Shown here one piece after another: positions 1 to 9,147 of a stretch of DNA of 32,841 bases. Both the position numbers and the translations under genes were made by a program. A model generated the notes under the pieces. The model worked only from the letters and a program-made list of their open reading frames with translations. It was not told the origin of the DNA and did no database searches. The DNA comes from Roseomonas aerilata DSM 19363 (GTDB lineage Bacteria; Pseudomonadota; Alphaproteobacteria; Acetobacterales; Acetobacteraceae): positions 1 to 32,841 of the forward strand of contig NZ_JONP01000037.1 of assembly GCF_000711725.1 (NCBI RefSeq), written 5' to 3'. Each line of letters starts with the position of its first letter. The stretch's first letter is position 1.

Positions 1-47
1 CCCCCTCCCCATAAAGGAGGAAAAACTATCAGACGTTCTGGCCCGGT

Positions 48-166
48 GGCCTGGTGCCTATAGCGAGTGTGACACACCCGATCCCATCCCGAACTCGGCC
101 GTGAAACCACCCCGCGCCTATGGTACTGTGTCCTAAGACACGGGAGAGTCGGTCGGCGCCAGACCA
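48..166 (+). rRNA. rrf: 5S ribosomal RNA
   Basis: The stretch contains conserved 5S blocks (cccgatcccatcccgaactcgg near 77-98 and gagagtcgg near 144-152). Helix I can be drawn between 48-58 and 155-165 with one mismatch. An outer inverted repeat (gttctgg near 35 with ccagaac near 172) extends the stem, as expected for a pre-5S processing stem. The ends were placed by alignment to the E. coli 5S from memory and are good to a few bases. The bases before it are 23S-5S spacer; I could not recognise a 23S end. Confidence 0.93.
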
Positions 167-195
167 CCAGACCAGAACGTCACATCATACCCTCA

Positions 196-272
<77 letters not shown>

Positions 273-280
273 AACCTCAA

Positions 281-316
281 CAAAACGCCCCAGCCCCCAC
301 AGGCCGGGGCGTTTTG
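281..316 (+). terminator. rrn operon terminator hairpin
   Basis: A perfect inverted repeat, caaaacgcccc (281-291) against ggggcgttttg (306-316), encloses a 14-base loop. The T run is the 3' side of the stem, as in many intrinsic terminators. It lies just after the initiator tRNA and is the natural end of the rRNA transcript. Confidence 0.85.
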
Positions 317-787
317 GTGTTCGGGGCTCAGGTCGGCTTACCCGCTGTTAGGCACAGCAACTCCCCTGGTCGAGGGAGCTTGCGACGGCGGATATCCGCT
401 GCGTCCAGGTGGAGGCGGGCAGATCCTGACTCAACCCGCCGCTTGATGGCGCAGATCATCTCCTGTTGCCCGGCCTAAAGGGAGAGAGTCACTTCGCACA
501 GGACGTCCGCCGCGCCTTCCCCGCTGCAATCGCGGCGGAATAGGAGCCCGCGACCTGCAGGATGACGCAACGGCAGCGGCCACTCAGCCCGACGGTTTCG
601 GCACATGAACGATTTCTGCGCGCTTCGGTATCGATACTGCCGACCTGGGTCTCCGCAAACCCCTGAGCATGACGGCGGTCAAGAGCCAGAACAGGTGAAC
701 CGACGGATCGGTCAGCGGAGTGTCTTGGCGGGTCTGGATGCACTCGGCATCGCGTTGGTGGCTCCCTGCAACGAGTTGGGTGCCTCT
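317..787. other. Region without a recognisable gene
   Basis: About 470 bases follow the rrn terminator. Open frames on either strand give low-complexity Arg/Pro/Ser-rich translations that match no family I know. The right part (from about 720) may be the eroded 5' end of the NHL pseudogene that follows. I see no integrase, transposase, inverted repeats or copy of the tRNA 3' end. Confidence 0.4.
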
Positions 788-1661
788 GGCCGCTCGCTTC
801 GGCTGGAGCATCTCTTCTCTTTCGGCTCGCCCGGCGCGGGCGAGGGCCAGTTCGGCCATGTTGAGGATTTGCGGTCCTGCCGGACGGCCGGCTGCTCGTG
901 ACCGACGCTTCCCACGCTTGGATACAGGTCCTCGACGCCAACGGGCGCTATCTCACCCGCTTTGGCGGAAAGGGGGGTGGTGAGGAGAACCTGGTGAAGC
1001 CTGAAGGCATCGCGGCAGATGCCTCAGGACGAATTTTCGTGGCCGACTACGCCACGAGCTTCGTGCATATCTACGACCCGGCCTTCCGCCGGCTCTCCAC
1101 CTTCTGCGGCTTCGGGACCGCTGCGGGCTCGCTGTCCTGTCGAGGCCAGAATTCATGACTGTTCACGGCCGAACGCTTTATGTGCCCAAGGCGGGGAACC
1201 ACCGCAGCGTCTTCGATTTGGCCGGCGCGTTCCGCTTCTCTTTCGGGTGACGCGGCAGCGCCTCAGGGGAGATGAACACTCCAGAGGCCATCAAGGCCAG
1301 CCCGGATCGCCGGCTCTGCCTCAACGATCTTCGGAACGACCGGGTGCAGGTGTTCGATGCCGAAGGCAAGCTGCTGCTGGCCTGGGGCACGCCCGGCGAG
1401 AGACAGGGCGAGCTCCGCTCACCGGCCGGCATCGCGCCGAACGGCGCGGGCCGGATCTATGTCACTGAAGTTGGCAACGAGCGGATCCAGGTTTTCGACA
1501 CGAAAGGCCATTTCTTGAGGATGGCCGGTTCCTCCGGAACGGCGGCAGGCGAGTTCAGGAACCCCTACGGCATCGCTGTCCATCCGGCGAACGGGCTCGT
1601 CTACGCCGCCGATACCGGCAACAACCGGGCCCAGGTGTTCCGCCCTGGCCTCTCTGGCTGA
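788..1661 (+). pseudogene. NHL-repeat beta-propeller protein, broken
   Basis: Successive pieces in three frames read as one NHL beta-propeller. The first piece (788 to about 870) ends in FSFGSPGAGEGQFG. The second (about 874-1140) contains VLPDGRLLVTDASHAWIQVL and KPEGIAADASGRIFVADY. The third (about 1155-1661) contains GRIYVTEVGNERIQVFD and GIAVHPANGLVYAADTGNNR. Breaks are a one-base loss near 868-872, a second frameshift between about 1130 and 1155, and an in-frame TGA at 1248-1250 between FRFSFG and RGSASG. The last 130 residues (from 1272) could still be translated, but a propeller of that size would be incomplete. NHL proteins of this kind are often extracytoplasmic binding scaffolds; no signal peptide is left to see. 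The 5' limit is uncertain. Confidence 0.82.
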
Positions 1662-1695
1662 AGCCCTCGCGGCTTGGTCGCAGGGGCGAACCGCA

Positions 1696-3079
1696 ATGTC
1701 GGCATCTCTGATGCAAGGCTTTGATGCCGTGGCGGGCCTGCGCGGCAAGCTTACTGTCGCCTTTATGGGCACCGCGCTTGTCATGGGCCTTCCCGGCGCG
1801 GTGGGGGTTCACCTCGTAATGCGGACGGGGGGAGCAGGTCTCCCACCTGACCAAGGCGGCCACGCCGCTGCGGACCGAGAGCTCCGCCTTGATCGGCAAC
1901 CTGCAAGACCTTCGTGGCGCCCTGAGGCGTGGCATGTCGCACCCGTGCACGGCTGACCCTGGGGCCAAACTTTAAGTGGGCCGTGGCGAGATGGAGAATA
2001 TCGCCCGCGAATGGCGCGCGAGCATCGTGAGGCTTCGCGGCTCGGCATCGAAGGCCGAAGTACACTTGCCGATCGAGCGGGCCGAGCGGGCCTATGAGGA
2101 GGCGATGCGGCTGGCTGACGTGCTGCTCGACCTCGACGGCAACAGGGATGTGGCGCTCGTCCGTCACGACGCGCAGATGGCGAGCTTCCGCGCGGCCCGG
2201 CAGCGAATGGAGAACGTGCTGCTTGACATCGCCGTGCTGACCCATTCGCAGATGGCAGTTTCCGAGGAACTAGCGAAGACGACCGATCAGGCAGGCTCCG
2301 CGACGGAGGTATCGCTCGCCGCTCTCCTGGCCAACGTGCTCAACGACATCTACCCGCGGCTGACCGGAGCGGCCCAGCTGCTGCACACGGTGGTGCAGCC
2401 GGAGAAGCTCGCCTCCACCTATGTCCTTTGGGACAGCTTCGCCCGTCTGGACTCCGTGGACAGCGACGCCGACAGCCTGCTCAGGACCGCTACGGTTTAT
2501 CTGCGTCGCATCGGAGGGCATCTGAACAGTGCGGGCCAGGCCACAAGCCTCGCCGGCGCGAAGGAAGCGCTGGACGGGATCAGGTTTCCCCTGACCGGGT
2601 GCGAAGGGGCTTTCGCAAGCCACCAGGGCATGCTCGTGGCCGCGCAGGCGCTTGAGCAGAGGAGGGCCGCGCTCCGTGCCGTCGAGTCCGACCTCGACCA
2701 GCTCGTGTCCAAGGTGGAGCGGGAGGCCCAGGCCCCGGGCGAGCAGCTCACCGAAACGGTATTCACCGCTGGCCCCGCAGCGCCTTCGGCGGCGGCTGAC
2801 CGCGCCGCTGGCTCGCCTGAGCGAGGCGGTGCTTCCCTCGCGACAGGACGTGCGGTGCCTGACCTCAGGACTCTGCTCGACACCGGTGACACCGGTGCCG
2901 TCGCGGCCTCGGTGCTGGAGCGCACAGCCCATCTTGCGACGCATGACGGACTGACCGGGCTGCCGAAGGAGGGCTGCGACGAGGCACAGGGCTTCCCCTT
3001 CGGGCGCCCGATGTCGGCGGAGGATCTCACCGTTCTGCTGGCCGCGGGATCCAGGGCCGCAGCAGCGACTGCCGCCTGA
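1696..3079 (+). pseudogene. Membrane-anchored GGDEF-EAL cyclic-di-GMP protein, collapsed
   Basis: The start at 1696 encodes a transmembrane helix (LTVAFMGTALVMGLPGAVGV). Reading then shifts frame at a G6 run (1827-1832) into EQVSHLTKAATPLRTE, meets TAA at 1973-1975, and continues in the same frame as a long alpha-helical sensor-like region to about 2760. Near the end, ATHDGLTGLP, the entry motif of a GGDEF domain, is followed at once by EGCDEAQGFPFGRPMSAEDL, the exit of an EAL domain. The roughly 400 residues that should lie between are missing, with the junction at about 2963-2972. The parent was therefore probably a dual GGDEF-EAL protein that made or degraded c-di-GMP. A 367-residue open frame from the GTG at 1976 could still be expressed, but it has no catalytic residues. 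What the sensor part binds is unknown. Confidence 0.85.
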
Positions 3080-3136
3080 GATGACGGATCATCACCCCTG
3101 ATGGCCTGGCATGGCAGCTTGTCGGTTCGCGGAGTT

Positions 3137-4465
3137 TTACCGCGCCCGTGACGGAGGGCGCTCGACCGCTGCCAGGGCCAGCGCGCCTACCATCCAGTAG
3201 ATCGTCATCAGACCGACGTTGAAAAGGGCGGACTCACTGTTGTTCAGCACCGCAAGTGTGCCGAGGAACATCAGCATCCAGGCGGCGATCCGCCACTTGC
3301 CATGCCAGATCGCGCGGAGGACGAGGGAAATGCTGACGCCAACCACGGCGGCCAGCAAGAGGACGCCGACCAGCCCGAACTGGAGCAGGAGCTCGCGATA
3401 GCCGCTGTGGGCGCTGATCACCTCCCACGCAACATGGTCCCATACCCTGAGCACCCGGCTGGACCCGTCGATCCAGAAGGCCGAGTAGCCGTAGCCCAGC
3501 AGCGGCCTGCGAGCGATCGCCTCGTCGATCGCCTGCCAGATCTCAGTGCGCCCTGTCAGTGAGGCATCCTTCCCGATCAGGTCGAGCAGGTCGTTCGTGT
3601 TCGCGATTGCAAAGAGAAGGCCTGCCCCTGTCACGCCCAACAAGAGGCCGATGATGGCGAGGATGCGGCTCGCGCCGGGTGAGTCGAGCGCGAGAACCAG
3701 AGGCGTGATGCCGCAAACGGCAAGCGACAGCAGGAGCGAGGTGGTGGATCGTGAGAGGACGAGACAGAGAAGCAGCGCGCCAGAGGCCGCATAGTCGGCG
3801 GTCCTCAGCTTCCCCCGGTGAAGCGCCCCGAAGGAAAGGGCCAGCATGCCCGCGAAGAGGCTGATGCCGAAGGCGTTCTTCTGGCCGTAGAGGCCGCGGA
3901 TGGCATTGGCGTACTCGCCGGTGTCAAAGCCATAAGCCGGGCGCAGCGCCGCCTCCAGCACGCCGAGCGCCGCAGCCGCCAGCATGGCCCGGAGGGCGAT
4001 CCGCATGAGACGTTCCTCGCCGAACGCCGCCTGCGTCCCAATCACGAAGAGCATCATGCTTGTCATCGTGACACTACGACGGATCGAGTTCTCCGGTGCC
4101 ACCGACCAGGCCGCCGAAGCGAACATGGCGAGCAGCATCAGCAGGAGCGGCGCTGCACCAAGCAAAAGGCGAGGCACGAGGCGGAAATGTCGCCAAACCA
4201 GCCAGCCGCCGAGAAGAAGTGCGACGAGTGTCACGGCAGTATTGAGCGGATCCGAGCCGGCCATCGCCGTCTCGTCGGATGGCACCAGCCTGATACGTGC
4301 CCCGGCATAGAAGGCGAAGAGGATGCCGGTCAGAACCGCCTGGAGACGCCCGGCGCGGGTGGGGGAAGCCAAAGGGCTGGCCGGAAGTGCCGGTCGCGAT
4401 CGGGTGATCGCGACAGCCATGGGCGCGCCGTGGATCGCCCGGATGGGTCTTGGGGCCGCGCTCAC
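3137..4465 (-). CDS. O-antigen ligase/polymerase family membrane protein (Wzy/ExoQ-like)
   Basis: This 442-residue polytopic membrane protein has about ten to twelve hydrophobic segments. The conserved Wzy_C/O-antigen ligase region is visible: SLTGRTEIWQAIDEAI, then PLLGYGYSAFW, a periplasmic loop, and AHSGYRELLLQFGLVGV. In this family the protein joins lipid-linked repeat units in the periplasm (polymerase) or moves a polymer to an acceptor (ligase). In a locus with a Wzx flippase and Wza/Wzc-like partners, polymerase is the better reading. It is the last gene of the minus-strand EPS arm, starting 4 bases after the stop of the priming transferase. The start is GTG; ATG at 4420 is an alternative and no clear ribosome site decides between them. 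Confidence 0.85.
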   Translation of the reverse strand: MSAAPRPIRAIHGAPMAVAITRSRPALPASPLASPTRAGRLQAVLTGILFAFYAGARIRLVPSDETAMAGSDPLNTAVTLVALLLGGWLVWRHFRLVPRLLLGAAPLLLMLLAMFASAAWSVAPENSIRRSVTMTSMMLFVIGTQAAFGEERLMRIALRAMLAAAALGVLEAALRPAYGFDTGEYANAIRGLYGQKNAFGISLFAGMLALSFGALHRGKLRTADYAASGALLLCLVLSRSTTSLLLSLAVCGITPLVLALDSPGASRILAIIGLLLGVTGAGLLFAIANTNDLLDLIGKDASLTGRTEIWQAIDEAIARRPLLGYGYSAFWIDGSSRVLRVWDHVAWEVISAHSGYRELLLQFGLVGVLLLAAVVGVSISLVLRAIWHGKWRIAAWMLMFLGTLAVLNNSESALFNVGLMTIYWMVGALALAAVERPPSRAR

Positions 4466-4469
4466 GACG

Positions 4470-5978
4470 TCAGACCACGTTACGCCCCGACAAGCCTGTG
4501 CTGATGGTCCGGAGGATGATCTTCACGTCCAGCCAAAGGGACCAGTTGGTGATGTACCAGAGGTCCATCTCGATGCTGCGGCGTGCGTTCTGCGGGTCAC
4601 GCAGCGCCATGCTACGGAGCTTGTTGGCCTGAGCCCAGCCCGTCAGCCCAGGCTTGATCCGATGGCGGACCGCGTAGCTCCTGACGAGTTCCGAGAAACG
4701 TTCCTCGCCCACCCGCATGTTTGACACGTAGGGTCGTGGCCCGACGATCGACATCTCGCCCCGGAGCACGTTGATGAGCTGCGGAAGCTCGTCGAGGCTG
4801 TACTTCCGCAGGATCGCGCCGACCCGCGTGATCCGCTGGTCCACGACGCTACCCGTACCGAGCGAGCCGTCGTCGTTCGGGTCCAGCGTCATCGTCCGGA
4901 ACTTGTAGATATGGAACGGCTTCTGGTTCAGCCCGGTGCGGAGCTGGAGGAAGAAGACCGGCCCCGCGCTTTCCAGCCGGATGAGAACCGCGATCGCCAG
5001 CATCGGGATGCCGAGGATGAAGAGCGCCGTGGCCGCGATGAGATAGTCCTCCAACGCTTTCAGAAGCCCCTGAGAGCCCTTCAAGGGGCGCGAAGCCACC
5101 TGGAGCGCACCCTGGCCGCCCACACGCGTGAGGCGGGCGAGGCGCGGCTCGGCGTAACCCTCCTCGAAGGGGATGACGATATCGGCGGCGATGCACTCGG
5201 CCTTCGGCAGGAGCTGGAGCATCTCCCGCGCGGCGTTCCACGGGAGGGCGAGGACGACGATATCGACCGGCTGCGACTGGGCGAAGGCCGCGAGGTCATC
5301 GACCGCCCCGAGGACCGGGTGGCCGGCGACCTGCCTCACCAGGGGATCGTCCCGCTCGGTCCGGAAAACGCCGAGCACCTCGAAATCCGCCATCCGCTCC
5401 GGTGCGTTGAGCTCTTCGAGCATGCGCTCCGCGGCATGCCCTGTGCCGAGCACCACGACCTTGCGCTGGAGGATGTTGTAGTGGTCCACGATGCGGATAT
5501 GCACCGCCTGAAGGCCGCGCATGGCGATCAGCAACCCGATCTGCAGCGCTTGCCAGGCGACGAACCAGTGGTCGAGCGGTTCGACGGTGAGAAGGCACGC
5601 CTCGACTGCGATCATGGTGACGAGGAGCGCGACGCTGTAGCCGGCGAGAAGCTGGCTCGCCTGCAGCCAGAAGCTGCGGTAGCGCTCCACGCGATAGGCT
5701 TCCTGCTTCCGCATGACGGAGAAGAAGGTCCAGAACTGCGCGGCCGCGATCACGGCCAACTGGTGCCGGGTGAGCGGCGAGGCAAAATTTCCGGGGAATA
5801 AGGCAAGAGCGACGGAGGGCAGCAGCACTGCGGCCGCGTCCGTTGTCGCGACCAGGCGATTGACTAGGCCATGGGTCCAACGGACGAGGCCGACGCGCGC
5901 GGCAGGCGCGTCGTCCGCGTGCTGGGCAAACGCCCATTGTTGCGAAAGGGAGTGGCCTTGCGGGCTGGAGGAGGCCAT
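4470..5978 (-). CDS. Undecaprenyl-phosphate sugar phosphotransferase (EPS priming enzyme, GumD/WcaJ type)
   Basis: This 502-residue polyprenyl-phosphate glycosyl-1-phosphate transferase starts the lipid-linked repeat unit at the inner membrane. The N-terminal part has about four membrane helices (residues 45-160), then a Rossmann-like CoA-binding-type domain ([11 protein letters not shown], about 174-184). A re-entrant helix (about 315-335) leads into the catalytic bacterial sugar transferase domain with KFRTM (359-363), LDELPQ (395-400) and GPRP (413-416). The chosen ATG at 5978 overlaps the stop of the upstream gene by one base (TGATG); an in-frame start 29 codons earlier would run deep into that gene. 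The family usually transfers glucose- or galactose-1-phosphate; the sugar cannot be read from sequence. Confidence 0.93.
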   Translation of the reverse strand: MASSSPQGHSLSQQWAFAQHADDAPAARVGLVRWTHGLVNRLVATTDAAAVLLPSVALALFPGNFASPLTRHQLAVIAAAQFWTFFSVMRKQEAYRVERYRSFWLQASQLLAGYSVALLVTMIAVEACLLTVEPLDHWFVAWQALQIGLLIAMRGLQAVHIRIVDHYNILQRKVVVLGTGHAAERMLEELNAPERMADFEVLGVFRTERDDPLVRQVAGHPVLGAVDDLAAFAQSQPVDIVVLALPWNAAREMLQLLPKAECIAADIVIPFEEGYAEPRLARLTRVGGQGALQVASRPLKGSQGLLKALEDYLIAATALFILGIPMLAIAVLIRLESAGPVFFLQLRTGLNQKPFHIYKFRTMTLDPNDDGSLGTGSVVDQRITRVGAILRKYSLDELPQLINVLRGEMSIVGPRPYVSNMRVGEERFSELVRSYAVRHRIKPGLTGWAQANKLRSMALRDPQNARRSIEMDLWYITNWSLWLDVKIILRTISTGLSGRNVV

Positions 5979-6700
5979 CAGAACGGCACCGCGCTGCTTC
6001 GATTGACCGCGTAGGAGAAGGTCTTCTGGAAGGGAACCAGCCGGTTGAGGTACTGGTCCACCCACTGGTTGACTTCCCCGATCCGGCTCTTCGGGACGTA
6101 GACGATGTCGCCGGGCTGGAGCGGCACATCCCCGTCGAGTGTCGCGGCGCCGACGCCGCCGGTCTGGATGAAGCCCTGGACGTTCACCAGGCGAAGCATC
6201 GGGCGGTTGCCGGGTGCTCGCCGGATGAGGACCACCTCGTTCATCCGCGCGTCGGCCTCGAACCCGCCGGCACCGATGATCGCCGCGAGCGTGCCGCGCG
6301 GCCCGCGAAGTGGAACGGGCCCGGGCAGGCGCACCGCGCCGCCGACGAGGACGGTCGAACCCGTTGCCTCCTCGAGCGCGACGGTCACGATGGGGTGGTT
6401 CAGCACGCGGCGGGAGGCACGGGTAAGGCTCGCCTCTAACTCTGCCGCCGTCAGGTCCGCCGCGGGAACCGAGCCGCTCGCGCGCGTGCTGATCGTACCG
6501 TCGGGCGCCACCAGGGCGGTCTCGTTCAGCTCGGGAGTCAGCAGGAAGCTCACCCGCAGCCGGTCACCGGGGGTGAAGCGATAGACGGGCGTCGATTCCG
6601 TCCAGGGCTCGAAGCCCTGCGGCTCGGCAGGGACGGGCCGCAGCTCCTGCGTCGTGCAGGCGCCCAGGAGCAGCAGAAGGAGAAGCGCCGGTCCCCGCAT
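5978..6700 (-). CDS. Polysaccharide export outer-membrane lipoprotein (Wza/GumB family)
   Basis: This 240-residue protein has a lipoprotein signal: hydrophobic residues 3-12 and the lipobox LLGAC with the lipidated Cys at 15. A Poly_export domain follows (about 38-110, starting [13 protein letters not shown], with the PDGTI turn), then an SLBB-type domain (about 116-165, [17 protein letters not shown] ... GAGGF) and a short tail. Family members form the outer-membrane exit of polysaccharide. It lacks the long C-terminal amphipathic helix region of E. coli Wza and is closer in size to GumB. Its ATG shares one base with the stop of the co-polymerase gene, so the two are probably translationally coupled. 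Confidence 0.92.
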   Translation of the reverse strand: MRGPALLLLLLLGACTTQELRPVPAEPQGFEPWTESTPVYRFTPGDRLRVSFLLTPELNETALVAPDGTISTRASGSVPAADLTAAELEASLTRASRRVLNHPIVTVALEEATGSTVLVGGAVRLPGPVPLRGPRGTLAAIIGAGGFEADARMNEVVLIRRAPGNRPMLRLVNVQGFIQTGGVGAATLDGDVPLQPGDIVYVPKSRIGEVNQWVDQYLNRLVPFQKTFSYAVNRSSAVPF

Positions 6701-8865
6701 CAGGCGAAGCCCGCCAGCGCGCGGGGCAGGACCCGGCGATAACCCGTATAGACGAAGCCGAGCAGCGTGCCGCCGGAGTTGAGCACGCGGTCGCGCAGGG
6801 CCAGCGCGCGGTCCGCGCGCGTGCGCTCCCCCCGCACGACGATCACGTTGGCGTCCATCAGCGCGGTGAGCCGGCGCACGGCATAGCTGTCGTCGTCATC
6901 GGGACCGATCACCACCACGGCATCGAAGGAGTTACGGAGCTTGTCCAGCAGGTTCCGCGTGCCCTCGATCGTCACCGAGGGGTCCATCAGGAAGGATGAG
7001 CCGGCATCGAAGGAAACCCACAGGTTCGGCACGACGGTATTGAACACCAGCAGGTGCCCTGGCACGCGCTCCACCTCCATCGGCTGCGAGCCGAGGGCGG
7101 CGAGCTGGCTACGCCCGTCGGTCTGCAGGTCGATCAGCAGCGTGTCGGTGCCGGTCCGGCGGGCGTATTCGAGGGCGATGCTGCGCCCCAGCTCCTCGCG
7201 CCCATCCTCGCCACCGGCTGCCGCGAACTGCACGAGGCAGGGGCGCCGTCCGACCACGCGGACGTCGAGCAGCATGGCCACGAAGTCCGCGACCTCGGGC
7301 ATCCGCTTCATCCCTTCCGCCGCCGGGCGGAGGGAGCCGAAATGCGCGAGGGGCGGAAGGTCCAGCCCGCGCTCCGCCTCCTGCGGCGTGGCAAAGCTGC
7401 GACGCGTGAGGGTGAGCAGGAGCAACAGCAGGGATGCCGCCGCGAGGCCCGCCACCACAGAGCCCGCGGCCACCGGCCGGCGCAGGCTGGTGCCGCGGAG
7501 CGGCGCCGTCGGCGGCTGCACGATGTTGATGCTCGCGCTCCGTTGCCGGCGGTTGTCCTCTTCCACGCGCGCACCGGCCTCCCGGGTGATCAGCTGGCGG
7601 ACGATCACCTCCATGCCCTCGCGCTGGCGGCTCAGCTCGCGCAGCTGGGCATCCGCCCCCACCAGTTCCGCCCCGCGCACCTCCGCCGCCTGCCGTTGCC
7701 GCCCCACTTCCGCGAGTTGGCGGGAGATGGCGTCCTTCTCCACCTGAAGGGAGGCGACACGGCCGGCGAGCTGGTCCAGCACGGGGTTGCGGACCTCGCG
7801 CGTCGTTTGGAAGGTGTTCCGTCCGGCCTCGCGCAGCGCCGCGCGCGCCGCCGCGATGCGCTGGTCGAGATCCGCGAGGCCCGGCCAGCCAGGGGCGTAT
7901 TGCGCGACCATCCGCTCCCGCTCCTGGAGCAGGCGCGTGAACGTGCTGCGGACCTCGTCGCCCGAAACGGCGTTCGTCGCTTCCGAGGAGGCGTAGACGC
8001 GCGTCGGCTGCGCCGAGAGCCGCTGCTCGGCCGAGGCGAGCTGGGCAGAAGTCTGCACCTCCTGCTCGCGCAGCGCGTCCTCGCGCCGCACGATCGCGTC
8101 GAGCCTTCCCGCGAGCAGGTTCATCTCGGTGGAGATGTCCACGATCCCGTAGCGTGCCTTCACCTGGCCGATGCCCGCCTCCACCTCGCGCAGGCGGTCG
8201 CGGGTTCGGTCCAGCTCGGCGACGAGAAGCCGGGAGCTGCTTTCGGAGAAGAGTTCCGCCCGGCGATCGAGATAGGCATCGACGATCGCACCAAGCGCCT
8301 CGATCGCGAGTGCACGGTCGGACAGGCTGAGCCGGACACGCAGGATGTTGCTCGTCGCATCCGCGTCCGTGCGAAGGCTTCGCCGGAGGGTCTCGGCGGC
8401 CGCGGCAAGCCGGAGCCCCGCCTCCGTCCCGCCGCCCTCAGCCGGTGGCCCGGGAAGGCGCTCCAGGCCCACCCGCTCGATCGCGCGGCGGAGCACCTCC
8501 TCGCTCCCGAGGATCTCCGTTTCGGCGCGCACGGCCTTCTGCATCTCGACGGAGACCACGTTCGGGCCGAACCCCGAGAGGTCCGGCGCCCCGGCCGTCT
8601 CGCGGCTGGTGAGAACCATCATAACGGCCTCGGCCGTGTGGCGCGTCGGGAGAAGGAGCGCGAGCGCGATGCCCAGCGCCGCCGGCAAGAGGAAGGCGAG
8701 CACCACCCAGGGCAGGCGCAGCACGAGCGTGATGAGGAGATCGGAGACAGACAGCGATGGCCGCGCGCCCCTGGCCTGCGGGAGGTAGGCGGCAAGCTCG
8801 TGCGAGCTGCCTTCGTGACCCAGCGAGACCTCCTTGGGCGAGGGAAGGGCGAGCGGAGCGCTCAT
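6700..8865 (-). CDS. Polysaccharide co-polymerase (Wzc/GumC type) with degenerate kinase domain
   Basis: This 721-residue chain-length regulator and export protein is the first gene of the minus-strand EPS arm. It has a Wzz domain with membrane helix 1 at about 52-72, a long periplasmic coiled coil (about 215-430), a Pro-rich stretch (PPTAPLRG near 451) and membrane helix 2 at about 466-487. A cytoplasmic BY-kinase-like domain follows. In that domain the expected Walker A loop reads AAAGGEDGREELGRS (548-562), with no Gly-Lys-Ser/Thr. Walker A' reads TLLIDLQTDG and Walker B DAVVVIGPDDDD. The C terminus has no Tyr cluster. It is therefore probably a structural co-polymerase without tyrosine kinase activity. 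The family position is clear; loss of activity is inferred from the missing lysine. Confidence 0.92.
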   Translation of the reverse strand: MSAPLALPSPKEVSLGHEGSSHELAAYLPQARGARPSLSVSDLLITLVLRLPWVVLAFLLPAALGIALALLLPTRHTAEAVMMVLTSRETAGAPDLSGFGPNVVSVEMQKAVRAETEILGSEEVLRRAIERVGLERLPGPPAEGGGTEAGLRLAAAAETLRRSLRTDADATSNILRVRLSLSDRALAIEALGAIVDAYLDRRAELFSESSSRLLVAELDRTRDRLREVEAGIGQVKARYGIVDISTEMNLLAGRLDAIVRREDALREQEVQTSAQLASAEQRLSAQPTRVYASSEATNAVSGDEVRSTFTRLLQERERMVAQYAPGWPGLADLDQRIAAARAALREAGRNTFQTTREVRNPVLDQLAGRVASLQVEKDAISRQLAEVGRQRQAAEVRGAELVGADAQLRELSRQREGMEVIVRQLITREAGARVEEDNRRQRSASINIVQPPTAPLRGTSLRRPVAAGSVVAGLAAASLLLLLLTLTRRSFATPQEAERGLDLPPLAHFGSLRPAAEGMKRMPEVADFVAMLLDVRVVGRRPCLVQFAAAGGEDGREELGRSIALEYARRTGTDTLLIDLQTDGRSQLAALGSQPMEVERVPGHLLVFNTVVPNLWVSFDAGSSFLMDPSVTIEGTRNLLDKLRNSFDAVVVIGPDDDDSYAVRRLTALMDANVIVVRGERTRADRALALRDRVLNSGGTLLGFVYTGYRRVLPRALAGFA

Positions 8866-9147
8866 GCGGGCAGCGGAGTGCTTGCCAGACTGACCCAGCC
8901 AGCACGCGCGGCACTGGTGCTGTCCAAGTAATCGTTCAGAGCGCGCCTGCTGCTCATAGTAGATTTTCCCTCATGCATAGACCTGCTTTGTCAGCTCGGC
9001 GTTCTCGCCACTTGCATGCTACAGCAACAAACCTCTTCTATTAACGGTGACCGAATAAATCCGTGACAGAAAAGATATGGTATCTTCTTCGCGAAAGTAA
9101 TACGAAGCTCTCCTGTCCTGGTCCGCCCGATCGGAAGCCCCCCCATC
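8866..9147. promoter_or_regulatory. Divergent regulatory region between the two EPS arms
   Basis: A 282-bp intergenic region separates the starts of the two divergent EPS operons. It is clearly AT-richer than its surroundings from about 8940 to 9110. It must hold both promoters, but I could not fit a convincing -35/-10 pair in either direction. A short perfect palindrome, ttcgcgaa, lies at 9088-9095, inside the AT-rich part and about 50 bp before the plus-strand start; it could be an operator half or chance. Confidence 0.55.

Noticed and set aside
1-47. Possible 3' end of 23S rRNA
   Set aside because: The sequence before the 5S does not match 23S end motifs that I can recognise; treated as 23S-5S spacer.
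7054-8931. 625-residue open frame on plus strand
   Set aside because: Antisense to the Wzc-like gene; the translation is low-complexity and without domains.
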